64,000 nt of DNA from Hyphomonas sp. (GCF_022844445.1 NZ_JALHLS010000005.1:124001-188000), one strand, 5' to 3'. Positions 7,746 to 16,413 are shown, numbered from the stretch's first letter. Made by a program: numbers and translations. Notes: generated from the letters alone by a model not told the origin.

Positions 7746-9318
7746 AACGATCCTCGCCGTCACGATGTTTGTCGTGGCACTTGGCGGCCTGCTGGCCGGT
7801 TATCCCGTCGCGTTGACGCTCGGCGGCGTTGCCCTGATCTTCGCCCTGATCGGCATTGCTCTTGGCGTCTTCCCTGACTCTTTCCTGAAGGCTTTCCCGA
7901 GCCGTATCGAAGGCACGGGCATCATGCAGAGCCCGACGCTTATCGCGGTGCCGTTGTTTGTCCTCATGGGGGTCATCCTCGAGCGCTCGCGCGTGGCGGA
8001 AGACCTGCTGACCATGGCGGGGCGGCTGCTTGCCGGCGTACGCGGCGGCCTTGCCTATGCCGTAGTCCTTGTTGGCGCGCTGCTCGCAGCGTCTACCGGC
8101 ATTGTGGGCGCAACCGTGATTGCGATGACGCTGATCGCCCTGCCTGCCATGCTCCGCCAGGGGTATGACACGCGCCTTGCCACAGGCACGATCGCGGCCT
8201 CCGGCACGCTCGGCCAGATCATCCCGCCGTCGATTGTCCTCATCCTTCTGGCCGACGCAATTTCCAATGCAGCCAGCCAGGCAAGCCTTCAGACCGGCGG
8301 CGGCTCCGCGGTCGTCTCGGTCGGGGACCTTTTCGCGGGCGCGCTTATTCCGGGATTGCTGCTCGTTGCGCTCTACCTCATCTGGATCGCTGTCATTTCC
8401 TTTCTGCGCCCTGAAGCCTGCCCGCCGGCAACATCGACCGACGATCTTGAACCTGTGGCTTTCCGCGACATCGCGCTCAGCCTCGGCGCGCCGCTCGTTC
8501 TCATCATCGCCGTGCTTGGCTCGATCCTCGCCGGTATTGCACCGCCTACGGAAGCCGCAGCAATTGGCGCCGGCGGCGCGCTGCTGCTCGCGGGCCTTCG
8601 CCTCGACAAGGAGACCGGCAGCCGCCTGTCACCTGTCATGTACCTCGGTCTTGCCGGCCTCCTGCTCATTCTGGTGCTTCGCAATCTTCTCGACCTGCGC
8701 GCGGGCGCGGCCACACACACACTGGTGGAGTATGCCGGCCTCGCGATTACCGTCCTTTCGACCATTGCCTTCTTCGCTGCCCTGACGGCTGGCCTTGTCG
8801 TGCTGCGGAATGCCAAGCAACTGACGCCTGCCCTGAAGAGCGCGACGCACATCACCTCGATGGTGTTCCTCATCCTGATCGGCGCGTCCCTCTTCAGCCT
8901 CGTTTTCCGCGGCTTTGACGGGGACGACATCGTCGCCGAGATCCTCCACAGCGTGCCCGGCGGCAAGTGGGGGGCGCTGGCGATGACCATGCTGGTCATG
9001 TTCGTGCTCGGCTTTTTCCTCGACTTCATCGAGATCGTCTTCGTCGTGGTGCCGCTCGTCGCGCCGCCGCTGATCGTGCTGGGGTGCGATCCGATCTGGC
9101 TCGCCATCCTGATGGCGGTGAACCTGCAAACCAGTTTCCTGACGCCGCCTTTCGGATTTGCATTGTTCTACCTTCGCGGCGCCGCGCCGCCAGAAGTCAG
9201 CACACTTCAGATCTGGCGCGGGGCAATTCCGTTTATCGGATTGCAGGTGTTGCTGATCATCCTGATCGCTGCTGTGCCATCGCTTGCCACCTGGCTGCCA
9301 GCCATCGCCGCGAAGTAA
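7735..9318 (+). CDS. TRAP transporter large permease (DctM family)
   Basis: The 527-residue protein is the ion-coupled translocating subunit, with about a dozen membrane segments. Conserved DctM features include the TGIVGATVIAMTLIALPAML region, LGQIIPPSIVLILLAD, and near the C-terminus LDFIEIVFVVVPLVAPPL followed by TSFLTPPFGFALFYLRG. It is longer than the classic roughly 430-residue DctM because of an extra hydrophobic insert around residues 280-380, as in the TakM subgroup. With the upstream subunits it forms a complete transporter driven by a sodium or proton gradient. Confidence 0.92.
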   Translation: MELETILAVTMFVVALGGLLAGYPVALTLGGVALIFALIGIALGVFPDSFLKAFPSRIEGTGIMQSPTLIAVPLFVLMGVILERSRVAEDLLTMAGRLLAGVRGGLAYAVVLVGALLAASTGIVGATVIAMTLIALPAMLRQGYDTRLATGTIAASGTLGQIIPPSIVLILLADAISNAASQASLQTGGGSAVVSVGDLFAGALIPGLLLVALYLIWIAVISFLRPEACPPATSTDDLEPVAFRDIALSLGAPLVLIIAVLGSILAGIAPPTEAAAIGAGGALLLAGLRLDKETGSRLSPVMYLGLAGLLLILVLRNLLDLRAGAATHTLVEYAGLAITVLSTIAFFAALTAGLVVLRNAKQLTPALKSATHITSMVFLILIGASLFSLVFRGFDGDDIVAEILHSVPGGKWGALAMTMLVMFVLGFFLDFIEIVFVVVPLVAPPLIVLGCDPIWLAILMAVNLQTSFLTPPFGFALFYLRGAAPPEVSTLQIWRGAIPFIGLQVLLIILIAAVPSLATWLPAIAAK

Positions 9319-9321
9319 CTG

Positions 9322-10458
9322 GTGGGACAGGACATTTCTCCCTTCCAGGCGATTACCATCAGCCGGCGCGCGCATGAACTGAAGGCGGCGGGCCAGCGCA
9401 TCCTGCATATGGAATTCGGCCAACCCTCGACCGGCGCGCCGTCTGCGGCGATTGCTGCCGCGCACGGCGTGCTCGACCAGGAAGCGATGGGCTACTGGGA
9501 AAGCGTGCCGCTCAAGGCGCGCATCGCGCAGCACTATCAGGGCACCTATGGCGTCACGGTTGATCCGCGGCGCATCGCGCTGACCTGCGGGGCTTCGCCA
9601 GCGCTGGTGCTCGCCCTGTCAACGGCGTTCAATCCGGGAGACCGCATTGCCCTCGCCCGGCCCGGCTATGTCGCGTATCGCAACACGATCCGCGCGCTGA
9701 ACCTCGTGCCGGTCGAAATTCCCTGCGGCGAGGCAGAGCGGTTCCAGATCTCTGCGGCGGCTATCGCCGCGCTGGATCCCGCACCGCAGGGCATCCTGCT
9801 GGCAAGCCCTGCGAACCCGACCGGCACGATCCTTCCAAATGCGGAGCTTGCCGCAATCGCCGCTGTCGCCCGCCGCATCGGCGCCCGCCTTGTCTCCGAC
9901 GAGATCTATCACGGCCTCAGCTATGGCCCGGCGATCCATTCGATGCTGGAGCATGAGCCGTCCGCCTATATCGTGAACAGCTTCTCGAAGTACTTCTCGA
10001 TGGCTGGTTGGCGGCTCGGCTGGCTCGTCTCACCTGAGGACGGCGTCGCGCGCACCAGCGCCTATATCGGAAACCTGTTCCTTACCGCGCCCTCGCTCGC
10101 CCAGCATGCGGGCCTCGTTGCCATGGACAGCCGCGCGGAGCTCGACGGGCATGTGGAAGTCTACCGCGCCAACCGCACGCTGATGCTGGAGGCGTTGCCG
10201 CGCCTTGGCCTTGAGCGGATCGCCCCGCCGGACGGCGCCTTCTACATTTATGCCGACATCTCGCGCTTCACCGATGACAGCCTTGGCTTTTGCCTGCGGC
10301 TGCTCGAGGAAACCGGCGTCGCAACCGCACCTGGGGTGGATTTCGATCCCGTTGAAGGCCAGCGCTTCATGCGGTTCTCGTTTGCGCTGTCGACGGAAGA
10401 AATCCGCGAAGCGCTTGGCCTCCTCGAGCCGTGGTTCAGGGCGCAACCAAGGCGCTGA
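9322..10458 (+). CDS. class I/II pyridoxal-phosphate aminotransferase
   Basis: The 378-residue protein is a fold-type I aminotransferase related to aspartate/aromatic aminotransferases. Visible elements are LTCGASPALVLALSTAFNPGD, the substrate/PLP segment ASPANPTGTI, the PLP-contact SDEIYHGLSY, and the Schiff-base lysine in NSFSKYFSMAGWRLGW (Lys223), followed by a late Arg in MRFSFALS that binds substrate carboxylate. It starts with GTG only three bases after the TRAP permease stop, so it is almost certainly in the same operon. This suggests that an imported keto acid (or amino acid) is its substrate, which is inference. Confidence 0.9.
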   Translation: MGQDISPFQAITISRRAHELKAAGQRILHMEFGQPSTGAPSAAIAAAHGVLDQEAMGYWESVPLKARIAQHYQGTYGVTVDPRRIALTCGASPALVLALSTAFNPGDRIALARPGYVAYRNTIRALNLVPVEIPCGEAERFQISAAAIAALDPAPQGILLASPANPTGTILPNAELAAIAAVARRIGARLVSDEIYHGLSYGPAIHSMLEHEPSAYIVNSFSKYFSMAGWRLGWLVSPEDGVARTSAYIGNLFLTAPSLAQHAGLVAMDSRAELDGHVEVYRANRTLMLEALPRLGLERIAPPDGAFYIYADISRFTDDSLGFCLRLLEETGVATAPGVDFDPVEGQRFMRFSFALSTEEIREALGLLEPWFRAQPRR

Positions 10459-10740
10459 AGCGGACGGCCCGGCAGGTTGCAGCTCTTTTGGCGTGGACAC
10501 CCGGCGGTTTCTCGCCCGCGCCTTTGGCTTCGGCAGTTTCCGGAAACGGCTCTGGCACCAGGCGAACTCGACGCCGACATCGATCAAGGCATCAGACCGC
10601 CCGCACGGGCAGGCAAACTCCCAGAGATCCAGCACCCGGTAGGTCTCGCCGGCAACGAGCGGAACAGGCCGTCCCGTCACATGGTTCGGGGCCGCGTTGA
10701 CGCACAAGACCAGATCGCCGGGACCAAGAGTATCGCTCAT
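10030..10740 (-). CDS. small protein of phage-like family; reading frame runs into the aminotransferase gene
   Basis: The frame begins MSDTLGPGDLVLCVNAAP and its first ~75 codons look like a compact beta-rich domain with a CPC motif and a terminal WCQSRFRKLPK, similar in style to small phage or mobile-element proteins ending in xxRFRP. From about 10458 leftward it is simply antisense to the aminotransferase, so only 10459-10740 (94 codons) is credible; the true stop may have been lost by a frameshift. There is no Shine-Dalgarno sequence: the ATG directly abuts a 10-bp-stem hairpin (10741-10769). Codons 17-28 lie in one copy of the 35-bp repeat. Function unknown. Confidence 0.45.
   Translation of the reverse strand: MSDTLGPGDLVLCVNAAPNHVTGRPVPLVAGETYRVLDLWEFACPCGRSDALIDVGVEFAWCQSRFRKLPKPKARARNRRVSTPKELQPAGPSASAPWLRPEPRLEEAKRFADFFRRQRKREPHEALAFNGIEIHPRCGCDAGFLEQPQAKAKAVIGEARDVGINVEGAVRRGDPLKAKARQRLQHQRAVGAVDFHMPVELRAAVHGNEARMLGERGRGKEQVSDIGAGARDAVLR
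10658..10692 (-). repeat. 35-bp repeat, copy 1 (inverted relative to copy 2 at 12679-12713)
   Basis: Read on the minus strand, this segment matches 33 of 35 bases of the plus-strand segment 12679-12713; its core is CCGAACCATGTGACGGGACG. In copy 1 it encodes PNHVTGRPVPL inside the small protein. The two copies face each other about 2 kb apart. Confidence 0.8.
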
Positions 10741-10769
10741 CGCGCGGCTTCCATACCACAAGCCGCGCG
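10741..10769 (-). promoter_or_regulatory. perfect hairpin abutting the ATG at 10740
   Basis: Ten bases CGCGCGGCTT (10741-10750) are perfectly complementary to AAGCCGCGCG (10760-10769), separated by a 9-base loop. On the minus-strand transcript this stem ends exactly one base before the AUG of the small protein and occupies the place of the ribosome site. It could be an operator, a translation-blocking structure or the end of an upstream transcript. No U-tract follows, so a terminator is less likely. Confidence 0.55.
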
Positions 10770-10813
10770 CTCAGACTATTCCAAGCGGTTGCGGGGCTTG
10801 GGCGCGCGCCGCG

Positions 10814-11443
10814 CTATTCGCAAGCACCCCAGAAGGTCTCGATGCCCGGCAGGGCACCTTCGGTGAGGACCTGCTCGGGCACGAAGACCTGAAAGTCCTC
10901 TTCCGGCATGACGCGAATATAGAGCGTCCGCGCGAGGCTGCCCGGGGTCTGTTCCGGCTCGTTCCAGCAGCCGGGGGCCACGGCGCCGAAGTTCAGTTCG
11001 TTCTCGCCAGGCGCTTCCGCCTTGAGGCGCGCGAGCTCGGCGCTCAGCGCGGCGAGGCGGGCGGCGTCTTCCGGCCGAGTGGCATAGGTCCAGATGGTGA
11101 AGCCGTCCTTGTTCTCGGTGGCGAGGAACTGGCTGTCGAACCCTTCGGACGTCACCAGCGGGAACGATTCAGCGAGGTCCACGCCCAGGCGCGGGCTGAT
11201 CACGTTGATCTGCAGGTAGGCGCCGTCATCATAGGCGCGGAAAGTGGACGGGATGCGCATCGCCAGCGCGATCTTCGACAGGTCGAGCTGCGTCGGGTCG
11301 AGCGTCGGCGCCGGGGGCGGCGTCTCGGTCATCACGCTCGTTTCCTCGACCGGCAGCGGCGCCTCGGGCGCGGGCTTTTCGGCTTTCGGCGAACAGGCCG
11401 TAAGCAGCAGGGCGGCAGTGGCAACAACTAGGGCAAGGCGCAT
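10814..11443 (-). CDS. predicted lipoprotein of unknown function
   Basis: The 209-residue product has a lipoprotein signal peptide with lipobox LLTAC (Cys17), followed by a Pro/Glu-rich linker (KPAPEAPLPVEE...PPPAPT) and then a globular domain of about 160 residues ending in ETFWGACE. The signal GGAAAGGAGG lies about ten bases before the ATG. I do not recognise the domain. A second small lipoprotein gene lies upstream on the same strand (gap of 71 bases), so the two may be expressed together. It should reside in the cell envelope. Confidence 0.75.
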   Translation of the reverse strand: MRLALVVATAALLLTACSPKAEKPAPEAPLPVEETSVMTETPPPAPTLDPTQLDLSKIALAMRIPSTFRAYDDGAYLQINVISPRLGVDLAESFPLVTSEGFDSQFLATENKDGFTIWTYATRPEDAARLAALSAELARLKAEAPGENELNFGAVAPGCWNEPEQTPGSLARTLYIRVMPEEDFQVFVPEQVLTEGALPGIETFWGACE

Positions 11444-11514
11444 TGCATGGGCCTCCTTTCCGGATCAGCGCGCTATGCTCACCCGAAATCGCGGGTTTCG
11501 TCCAGCGCTTCGCT

Positions 11515-11859
11515 TCAGGCGCAATCATAAGCGGCTTCCGCGCCGCCGTCTTGCGTGCGGGTCAGCGAAAGAAATGTGCAACCCTGCGGCGCCGCCTTGC
11601 GGGCCGCTTCCTCCAGTTCGGCGGCCAGCGTTTCCTCGCCCGCCTGAACCCGGAAGTCGCCGTCCATGGCGAGCGTCAGCTTCAGCTTGAAACCCTGGCC
11701 ATCCAGCGGGGCGGCGAAGAAGTTGTAATTGTCCGTGCCGATGGTCTGGGCCGCAAGGCCGTCCCAGGCCGAGGCGCTCCACCGGGCGGTCGGCGAACCA
11801 CCGGATGCGCAAGCGGCGAGCCCGATGAGACCCGCCGCCAGAAGGATTGAAGCTTTCAT
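11515..11859 (-). CDS. small predicted lipoprotein of unknown function
   Basis: This 114-residue protein has a signal peptide ending in LAACASGG (lipobox Leu-Ala-Ala-Cys), so it is probably membrane anchored. The mature part carries two more cysteines (PQGC and the penultimate-region YDC) that could form a disulfide. A CAGGAGG ribosome site supports the ATG. LemA lies upstream on the same strand 46 bases away. The family is not recognised; DUF-type envelope proteins of this size are common in marine alphaproteobacteria. Confidence 0.7.
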   Translation of the reverse strand: MKASILLAAGLIGLAACASGGSPTARWSASAWDGLAAQTIGTDNYNFFAAPLDGQGFKLKLTLAMDGDFRVQAGEETLAAELEEAARKAAPQGCTFLSLTRTQDGGAEAAYDCA

Positions 11860-11905
11860 ACCGGCCTCCTGAGCAGGAAGACCAGTCTAGCCGAAAGCGG
11901 ACAGG

Positions 11906-12469
11906 CTAGAAACCAACCTTCGGCGGCTCGTCCAGCGCGGCGCGGCTGTCGGCGCCGACATCGAAGAATTCGCGGGATTCGAAGTTGAAGCTGCCGGCGA
12001 TGATCGACCCCGGGAACTGTTCGCGGGCCGTGTTATAGTCCTGGACCGCCGAGTTGTAGAACCGGCGTGCCGCGGCGAGCTTGTCCTCGATGGACGACAG
12101 CTCGTTCTGCAGTTGCAGGAAGTTCGTGTTGGCCTTGAGGTCCGGATAGGCCTCGGCGAGGGCGAACAGCTTGCCGAGCGCCTGGCTCAGCACGCCTTCG
12201 GCCCGCGCCATGTCGCCGGCGGTGCTGGCGGCCTGCGCGGCATTGCGCGCGGCGATCACCTGCTGGAACGTCGCCTGCTCGTGCGCCGCGTAGCCCTTCA
12301 CGGTTTCGACGAGGTTGGGGATCAGGTTCTGGCGCTGCTTCAGCTGCACGTCGACGTCCGCGAAGGCCTGATTGACGCGCTGCCGCTTCATCACGAGGCC
12401 GTTGTAGATGAGGATGATCATGCCGACGATGGCGACGATCACCGCCAGGACAATGAGAACCAGGTTCAT
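11906..12469 (-). CDS. lemA: LemA family membrane protein
   Basis: The 187-residue protein has a single N-terminal transmembrane helix (residues 3-25), then the LemA helical bundle with the diagnostic YNGLVMKRQRVNQAFADVDVQLKQRQNLIPNLVETVKGYAAHE block and the later YNTAREQFPGSIIAG segment. LemA proteins sit in the cytoplasmic membrane and are often encoded with TPM-domain proteins; no such partner is seen here. Their biochemical role is unsettled. A GGAGGGG ribosome site precedes the ATG. Confidence 0.93.
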   Translation of the reverse strand: MNLVLIVLAVIVAIVGMIILIYNGLVMKRQRVNQAFADVDVQLKQRQNLIPNLVETVKGYAAHEQATFQQVIAARNAAQAASTAGDMARAEGVLSQALGKLFALAEAYPDLKANTNFLQLQNELSSIEDKLAAARRFYNSAVQDYNTAREQFPGSIIAGSFNFESREFFDVGADSRAALDEPPKVGF

Positions 12470-12541
12470 GGGGAGCCCCTCCGGAATGCCTTAAGTGCCA
12501 AGGCCTAACCGGCGCTGCGCCGTTTCGCAAGCAATATGCCC

Positions 12542-12678
12542 TCAGCGCGGCGGCGAGTAGGCCGCGGTGCTGACCTGTACAAAGTGGCGCGGGGCGGCCT
12601 CGGGATAGACCACCGCCGTCAGCGATCCGCCATGCACCGCGCCCGTGTCGATGCCGGTTGCGTGCGGAAACTGTGCCG
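12542..12678 (-). pseudogene. 3' remnant of a Ser/Thr-type metallophosphoesterase gene
   Basis: One minus-strand frame reads FPHATGIDTGAVHGGSLTAV and continues to a TGA at 12542-12544. This closely matches the final ~45 residues of bacterial PrpA-type phosphoprotein phosphatases and symmetric diadenosine tetraphosphatases, where the GIDTGA stretch contributes near the metal site. The rest of the protein (including the N-terminal GDIHG motif) is absent: upstream of 12679 the sequence switches to the 35-bp repeat and then the sirtuin gene. I therefore read it as a truncated, dead gene. Confidence 0.55.
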
Positions 12679-12713
12679 ACCCCGAACCATGTGACGGGAC
12701 GGCATGTTCCGCT
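12679..12713 (+). repeat. 35-bp repeat, copy 2
   Basis: Copy 2 differs from copy 1 (10658-10692, opposite strand) at two of 35 positions. It lies precisely between the phosphatase remnant and the sirtuin start region and, read in the sirtuin frame, would encode PNHVTGRHVPL. Similarity fades rapidly on the downstream side and is faint upstream. Confidence 0.8.
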
Positions 12714-12747
12714 AGAACTTTCGGGCGAACGAATTACTCTGTCAGGC

Positions 12748-13491
12748 ATGACAGATGCCGACATCCTCGCCCACATGATCCGCAATGCCCACAGGGTCGC
12801 CGTGTTTACCGGCGCAGGCATCTCAACCGAAAGCGGCATCCCGGATTTCCGCTCCCCCGGCGGCGTGTGGAGCAAGATGCAACCGATCATGTTCCAGGAC
12901 TTCGTCGCCTCGCGCGACAAGCGCCGCGAAGCCTGGACGCGTGTGTTCAATCGCACCGCCGGCTGGACCGGTGCCTCGCCGAATGCCGGCCACTATGCGA
13001 TTGCCGAACTGGTCGCCGCCGGGAAGGTGGCCAGCGTCATCACGCAGAACGTCGACAACCTGCACCAGGATTCCGGCGTCCCTGACCGGCAGGTGATCGA
13101 GGTGCACGGCAATGCCAGCTATGCCAAATGCCTCACCTGCTCGAAGCGCTACGAGATTGAAAGCCTGCGCCACCGCTGGGAAGCCGACGAGGACATCACC
13201 TGCATCTTCTGCACCGGTCTGATCAAGACCGCCACCATCTCCTTCGGCCAGGCGATGCCTGAAGCGGAGATGGAGCGCGCTTCGGAAGAAGCTTCGCTAT
13301 GCGACCTGATGCTGGTAATGGGCTCATCCCTCCTCGTCTATCCGGCGGCCGGCATACCGCTGCTGGCCAAGAAACTTGGCGCCCAGCTTGCGATCATCAA
13401 CCGCGAACCTACCGATCAGGATCCGTATGCGGACCTTGTGATAAATGACGAGATCGGGCCGCTGATGACAGATGTGGTGGGAAGGCTTTAG
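12748..13491 (+). CDS. cobB: NAD-dependent protein deacylase, sirtuin (CobB/Sir2 family)
   Basis: The 247-residue enzyme removes acyl groups from lysines using NAD. It has GAGISTESGIPDFRS (22-36), TQNVDNLHQDSG (99-110) and the catalytic histidine in EVHGN (His120). The structural zinc is held by Cys128-x-x-Cys131 and Cys152-x-x-Cys155. I placed the start at the ATG 12748 (MTDADILAHM); the longer frame from 12658 runs through the 35-bp repeat and is not conserved. The stop codon overlaps that of the convergent GNAT gene by two bases. Confidence 0.93.
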   Translation: MTDADILAHMIRNAHRVAVFTGAGISTESGIPDFRSPGGVWSKMQPIMFQDFVASRDKRREAWTRVFNRTAGWTGASPNAGHYAIAELVAAGKVASVITQNVDNLHQDSGVPDRQVIEVHGNASYAKCLTCSKRYEIESLRHRWEADEDITCIFCTGLIKTATISFGQAMPEAEMERASEEASLCDLMLVMGSSLLVYPAAGIPLLAKKLGAQLAIINREPTDQDPYADLVINDEIGPLMTDVVGRL

Positions 13492-14036
13492 GCAGCGCTC
13501 TTGAAGCGCTTTCGCGAAACGTCCCATTCGGCGTGCGTCTGTGACCATTCATCATTCGGAAGTGAGTCAAAGGGCGGCGGCAAGACGATAGGCCCAAGAT
13601 TTTTTGAACCCAGCCGAGCGGCCAGCTTCTGGGAAGCTGTGTTTGCAGGACGGATGGTATGGATGACGCGCGGCTCGCCGAGCTGATGAAACGCGAAATC
13701 CATCGCGGCGACGGCGCCCTCCAGTGCCAGGCCCTTTCCCTGATATTCCGGAAGAAGCATCCAGCCGACTTCGACACACGGCCAGCCAAATGGTTTCGAG
13801 GGGCCGAACCGCCCCACGAAACGGCCGGTAGCTTTCTCGATCGCGCAAAGCGAGCCCCAGCCCATAATCTTCCAGTGGCCAGCGATCGAAAGCAGCTGGT
13901 TCCAGCTCTCGCGCAGGTCCTGAACGCCACCCGTATTGGCTTTGACGGACTCGTCCGCCTCCATGATGGCCCATGCCTCATAGTCCCCTCGTTCCGGTGG
14001 CCGCAAAATCAGTCGCGAGGTTTCGATCCGAACCAT
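13488..14036 (-). CDS. GNAT family N-acetyltransferase (RimJ/RimL-like)
   Basis: The 182-residue protein begins with the RimJ/RimL hallmark IETSRLILRPPERGDYEAW and carries the acetyl-CoA binding segment VGWMLLPEYQGKGLALEG and the RVIHTIRPANTASQKLAARLG motif typical of this group. It probably acetylates an amine on a small molecule or protein N-terminus; the acceptor is unknown. The ATG at 14036 gives the family N-terminus, whereas the longer frame to 14141 would overlap parC. It lies 20 bases downstream of parC on the same strand. Confidence 0.9.
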   Translation of the reverse strand: MVRIETSRLILRPPERGDYEAWAIMEADESVKANTGGVQDLRESWNQLLSIAGHWKIMGWGSLCAIEKATGRFVGRFGPSKPFGWPCVEVGWMLLPEYQGKGLALEGAVAAMDFAFHQLGEPRVIHTIRPANTASQKLAARLGSKNLGPIVLPPPFDSLPNDEWSQTHAEWDVSRKRFKSAA

Positions 14037-14056
14037 CGTGATCGCGTCCTGAAGCC

Positions 14057-16294
14057 CTACCCCGTAAACGTTCCGCCTCTCGGGAAGCCTTTCGGGACGA
14101 CCTTGCCGGCCTGGGCGCGCTGGCCGCGCCAGCTCTTCCATTCCTCGAAGGCGCGGTGGCGCCCGCCGGTCATCACGATCAGCCCATCGCGCTTGTCGAA
14201 GGTGATAAGGTCAGCCAGTTCGGACTTGCCGCTATAGGCTTGCAGCTTGTTGCCCTTGCCGCGGGACATTTCCGGCAAGTCCTTCAGCGGGAAGATCAGC
14301 ATCTTCCTGTTCGTGCCGACCACGGCGATCATGTCGCCTTCCACCGGCGCGCAGACCGTCAGGCGCCCCTCACCCGTGTTGACGACCTGTTTGCCCGCCT
14401 TGCGGTTTGATTCCAGCTCGGTCTCCGGAATGACAAATCCGTACCCGGAGCTTGAAGCCATCACGCGCTTACGCTCGGCGTCAAACTTGAACATGGCGAC
14501 GATGTCCACATTGTCTTCCAGCTCGATGGACAGGCGGATCGGCTCACCATTGCCGCGCCCGCCCGGCAGCTTGTCCGCCGCCAGGATAAAGGCGCGCCCG
14601 TCGGACGACATGATGACCAGCCGGTCGGTCGTCATCACCTCTTCCATCCAGGCCGGGCCATCGCCTTCCTTGAACTTGATCGAGTCCGCATCGATGCTGT
14701 GGCCCTTCATGCCGCGGATCCAGCCCTGCTGCGACAGGACAACCGTTACCGGCTCCTTTGGCCTGGAGGCTTCAAGCGCAGCAGCAAGGTCAACCTCTGG
14801 CGCTGCCTCGAATGTGGCGCGCCGTCTTCCGAGCGCCGTCCCCGGATCAAATTCATCGCGGGCGGATTTCAGGTCTTTCGATACGCGCGACCATTGCTTG
14901 CGCGGCGAGGCGAGCAGCGCGACGATTTCCTCGCGCTCTTCCTTGAGCTTTGTATGCTCACCCTGGATTTCCATCTCTTCCAGCTTGCGCAACGCACGCA
15001 GGCGCAGGTTGAGGATGGCTTCGGCCTGAATGTCGGAAATCTTGAACCGCTTCATCAGGACGGGCTTCGGCTCGTCCTCGGTCCGGATGATGCGGATCAC
15101 CTCGTCGATGTTCAGGTAAGCTTTCAGGAAGCCTTCCAGGATGTGCAGGCGCTTCTCGATCTTGTCGAGGCGGAACTCGGAACGGCGCACCAGCACTTCG
15201 CGGCGGTGGTCCAGGTAAGCCTGCAGCACGGCCCTGAGGCCCATCACCTGCGGCGCGCCCTTGTGCAGCACGTTCATGTTGAGGCTGAAGCGCGTTTCAA
15301 GATCGCAGACCTTGAACAGGCTCTCCATCAGCACGCCCGGCTCGACCGTCTTGGCGCGCGGCACCAGTACAAGGCGCACATCCTCCGCGCTTTCGTCGCG
15401 CACGTCTTCCAGCAGCGGAACCTTCTTGGTTTCCAGCAGTTCGGAGAGCTTTTCGAGCAGGCGCGACTTCTGCACCTGGTAGGGGATCTCGGTCACGATG
15501 ATCTGGTAGGTGCCCCGGCCGGTGTCCTCGACCTGCCAGCGCGCTCGCATGCGGAAACTGCCGCGGCCTGTCTCGTAGGCCTCCAGCATTGCGGCGCGTT
15601 CTTCGACGATCACACCGCCGGTCGGAAAGTCCGGACCCTGAACAAATTCCATCAGCTCGGCGGTCGTCGCCTTCGGCTTCTCGATCAGGAAGCGCGCGGC
15701 ATCGATCACCTCGGCCACATTGTGCGGCGGGATCGAGGTCGCCATGCCGACGGCGATGCCGGTGGCGCCATTGGCCAGCAGGTTCGGATAGCCGGCGGGC
15801 AGCACCACGGGCTCTTCGTCATTTTCGGCATAGTTCGGGCGGAAATCGACCGCGTTCTCGTCGAGCCCGTCCATCATCAGCTCGGCCGCGCGCGTCATCC
15901 GCGCCTCGGTGTAGCGATAGGCCGCCGGGCTGTCCCCGTCGATGTTGCCGAAGTTGCCCTGCCCGTCGACCAACGGGTAGCGCACGTTGAAATCCTGCGC
16001 CAGGCGCACCAGCGTGTCGTAGATCGAGCTGTCGCCGTGCGGGTGGTAGTTACCCATGACGTCGCCGACGATCTTGGCGCACTTGCGGTAGCCGCCTTCA
16101 GGGTCGAGCCGCAATACGCGCATGCCGTAGAGGATGCGCCGCTGCACGGGCTTCAGGCCGTCGCGCACATCCGGCAGCGCCCGCGCCGTGATCGTGGAGA
16201 GCGCATAGGCGAGATAGCGCTTGGACAGCGCCTCGCTCATCGTCTCGTTGATGATCCGCTCTTCCGGCGGCGGAGTCGGTCCGCGCTTCACCAT
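14057..16294 (-). CDS. parC: DNA topoisomerase IV subunit A
   Basis: ParC cuts and passes DNA duplexes to unlink daughter chromosomes, working with ParE. The 745-residue product has the winged-helix/tower region from residue ~20, the catalytic tyrosine in [11 protein letters not shown] (Tyr128), and the quinolone-resistance region [14 protein letters not shown], where Ser89 and Asp93 correspond to the drug-contact positions and look wild-type (susceptible). The C-terminal beta-pinwheel repeats follow from ~490. The ATG at 16294 (MVKRGPTPP) is preferred; the frame stays open to 16372 with non-conserved residues. parE is not in the window. Confidence 0.95.
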   Translation of the reverse strand: MVKRGPTPPPEERIINETMSEALSKRYLAYALSTITARALPDVRDGLKPVQRRILYGMRVLRLDPEGGYRKCAKIVGDVMGNYHPHGDSSIYDTLVRLAQDFNVRYPLVDGQGNFGNIDGDSPAAYRYTEARMTRAAELMMDGLDENAVDFRPNYAENDEEPVVLPAGYPNLLANGATGIAVGMATSIPPHNVAEVIDAARFLIEKPKATTAELMEFVQGPDFPTGGVIVEERAAMLEAYETGRGSFRMRARWQVEDTGRGTYQIIVTEIPYQVQKSRLLEKLSELLETKKVPLLEDVRDESAEDVRLVLVPRAKTVEPGVLMESLFKVCDLETRFSLNMNVLHKGAPQVMGLRAVLQAYLDHRREVLVRRSEFRLDKIEKRLHILEGFLKAYLNIDEVIRIIRTEDEPKPVLMKRFKISDIQAEAILNLRLRALRKLEEMEIQGEHTKLKEEREEIVALLASPRKQWSRVSKDLKSARDEFDPGTALGRRRATFEAAPEVDLAAALEASRPKEPVTVVLSQQGWIRGMKGHSIDADSIKFKEGDGPAWMEEVMTTDRLVIMSSDGRAFILAADKLPGGRGNGEPIRLSIELEDNVDIVAMFKFDAERKRVMASSSGYGFVIPETELESNRKAGKQVVNTGEGRLTVCAPVEGDMIAVVGTNRKMLIFPLKDLPEMSRGKGNKLQAYSGKSELADLITFDKRDGLIVMTGGRHRAFEEWKSWRGQRAQAGKVVPKGFPRGGTFTG

Positions 16295-16413
16295 TCTGGT
16301 CTCTTCTGCAGTTCGTGCCACATTCTGTGCCTGCACGCGTTCTAGGGTCGATTCCGGCCCGCGTGCCAGCACTGGTTAACAGAAACAGGCGTTTGGTTAA
16401 GGAAAGGAAAAGG

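Noticed and set aside
5436-7763. 775-codon open frame on the minus strand across the Bpt and TRAP genes
   Set aside because: It is antisense to recognised genes, has Arg/His/Gly-rich shadow composition and no domain.
12684-12730. GAAC/GTTC elements upstream of the sirtuin as a possible alphaproteobacterial LexA box
   Set aside because: The spacing between half-sites is 8 or 5 bases rather than the required 7, and the sequence is better explained by the 35-bp repeat.
14699-16345. 548-codon plus-strand open frame opposite parC
   Set aside because: It is antisense to parC and has no recognisable domain.
16376-16400. TTAA pair between parC and the extensin gene as a CtrA site
   Set aside because: The half-sites are 17 bases apart, not 7. 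The same spacing occurs at 56343-56367, which is curious, but I have no basis to call it a site.
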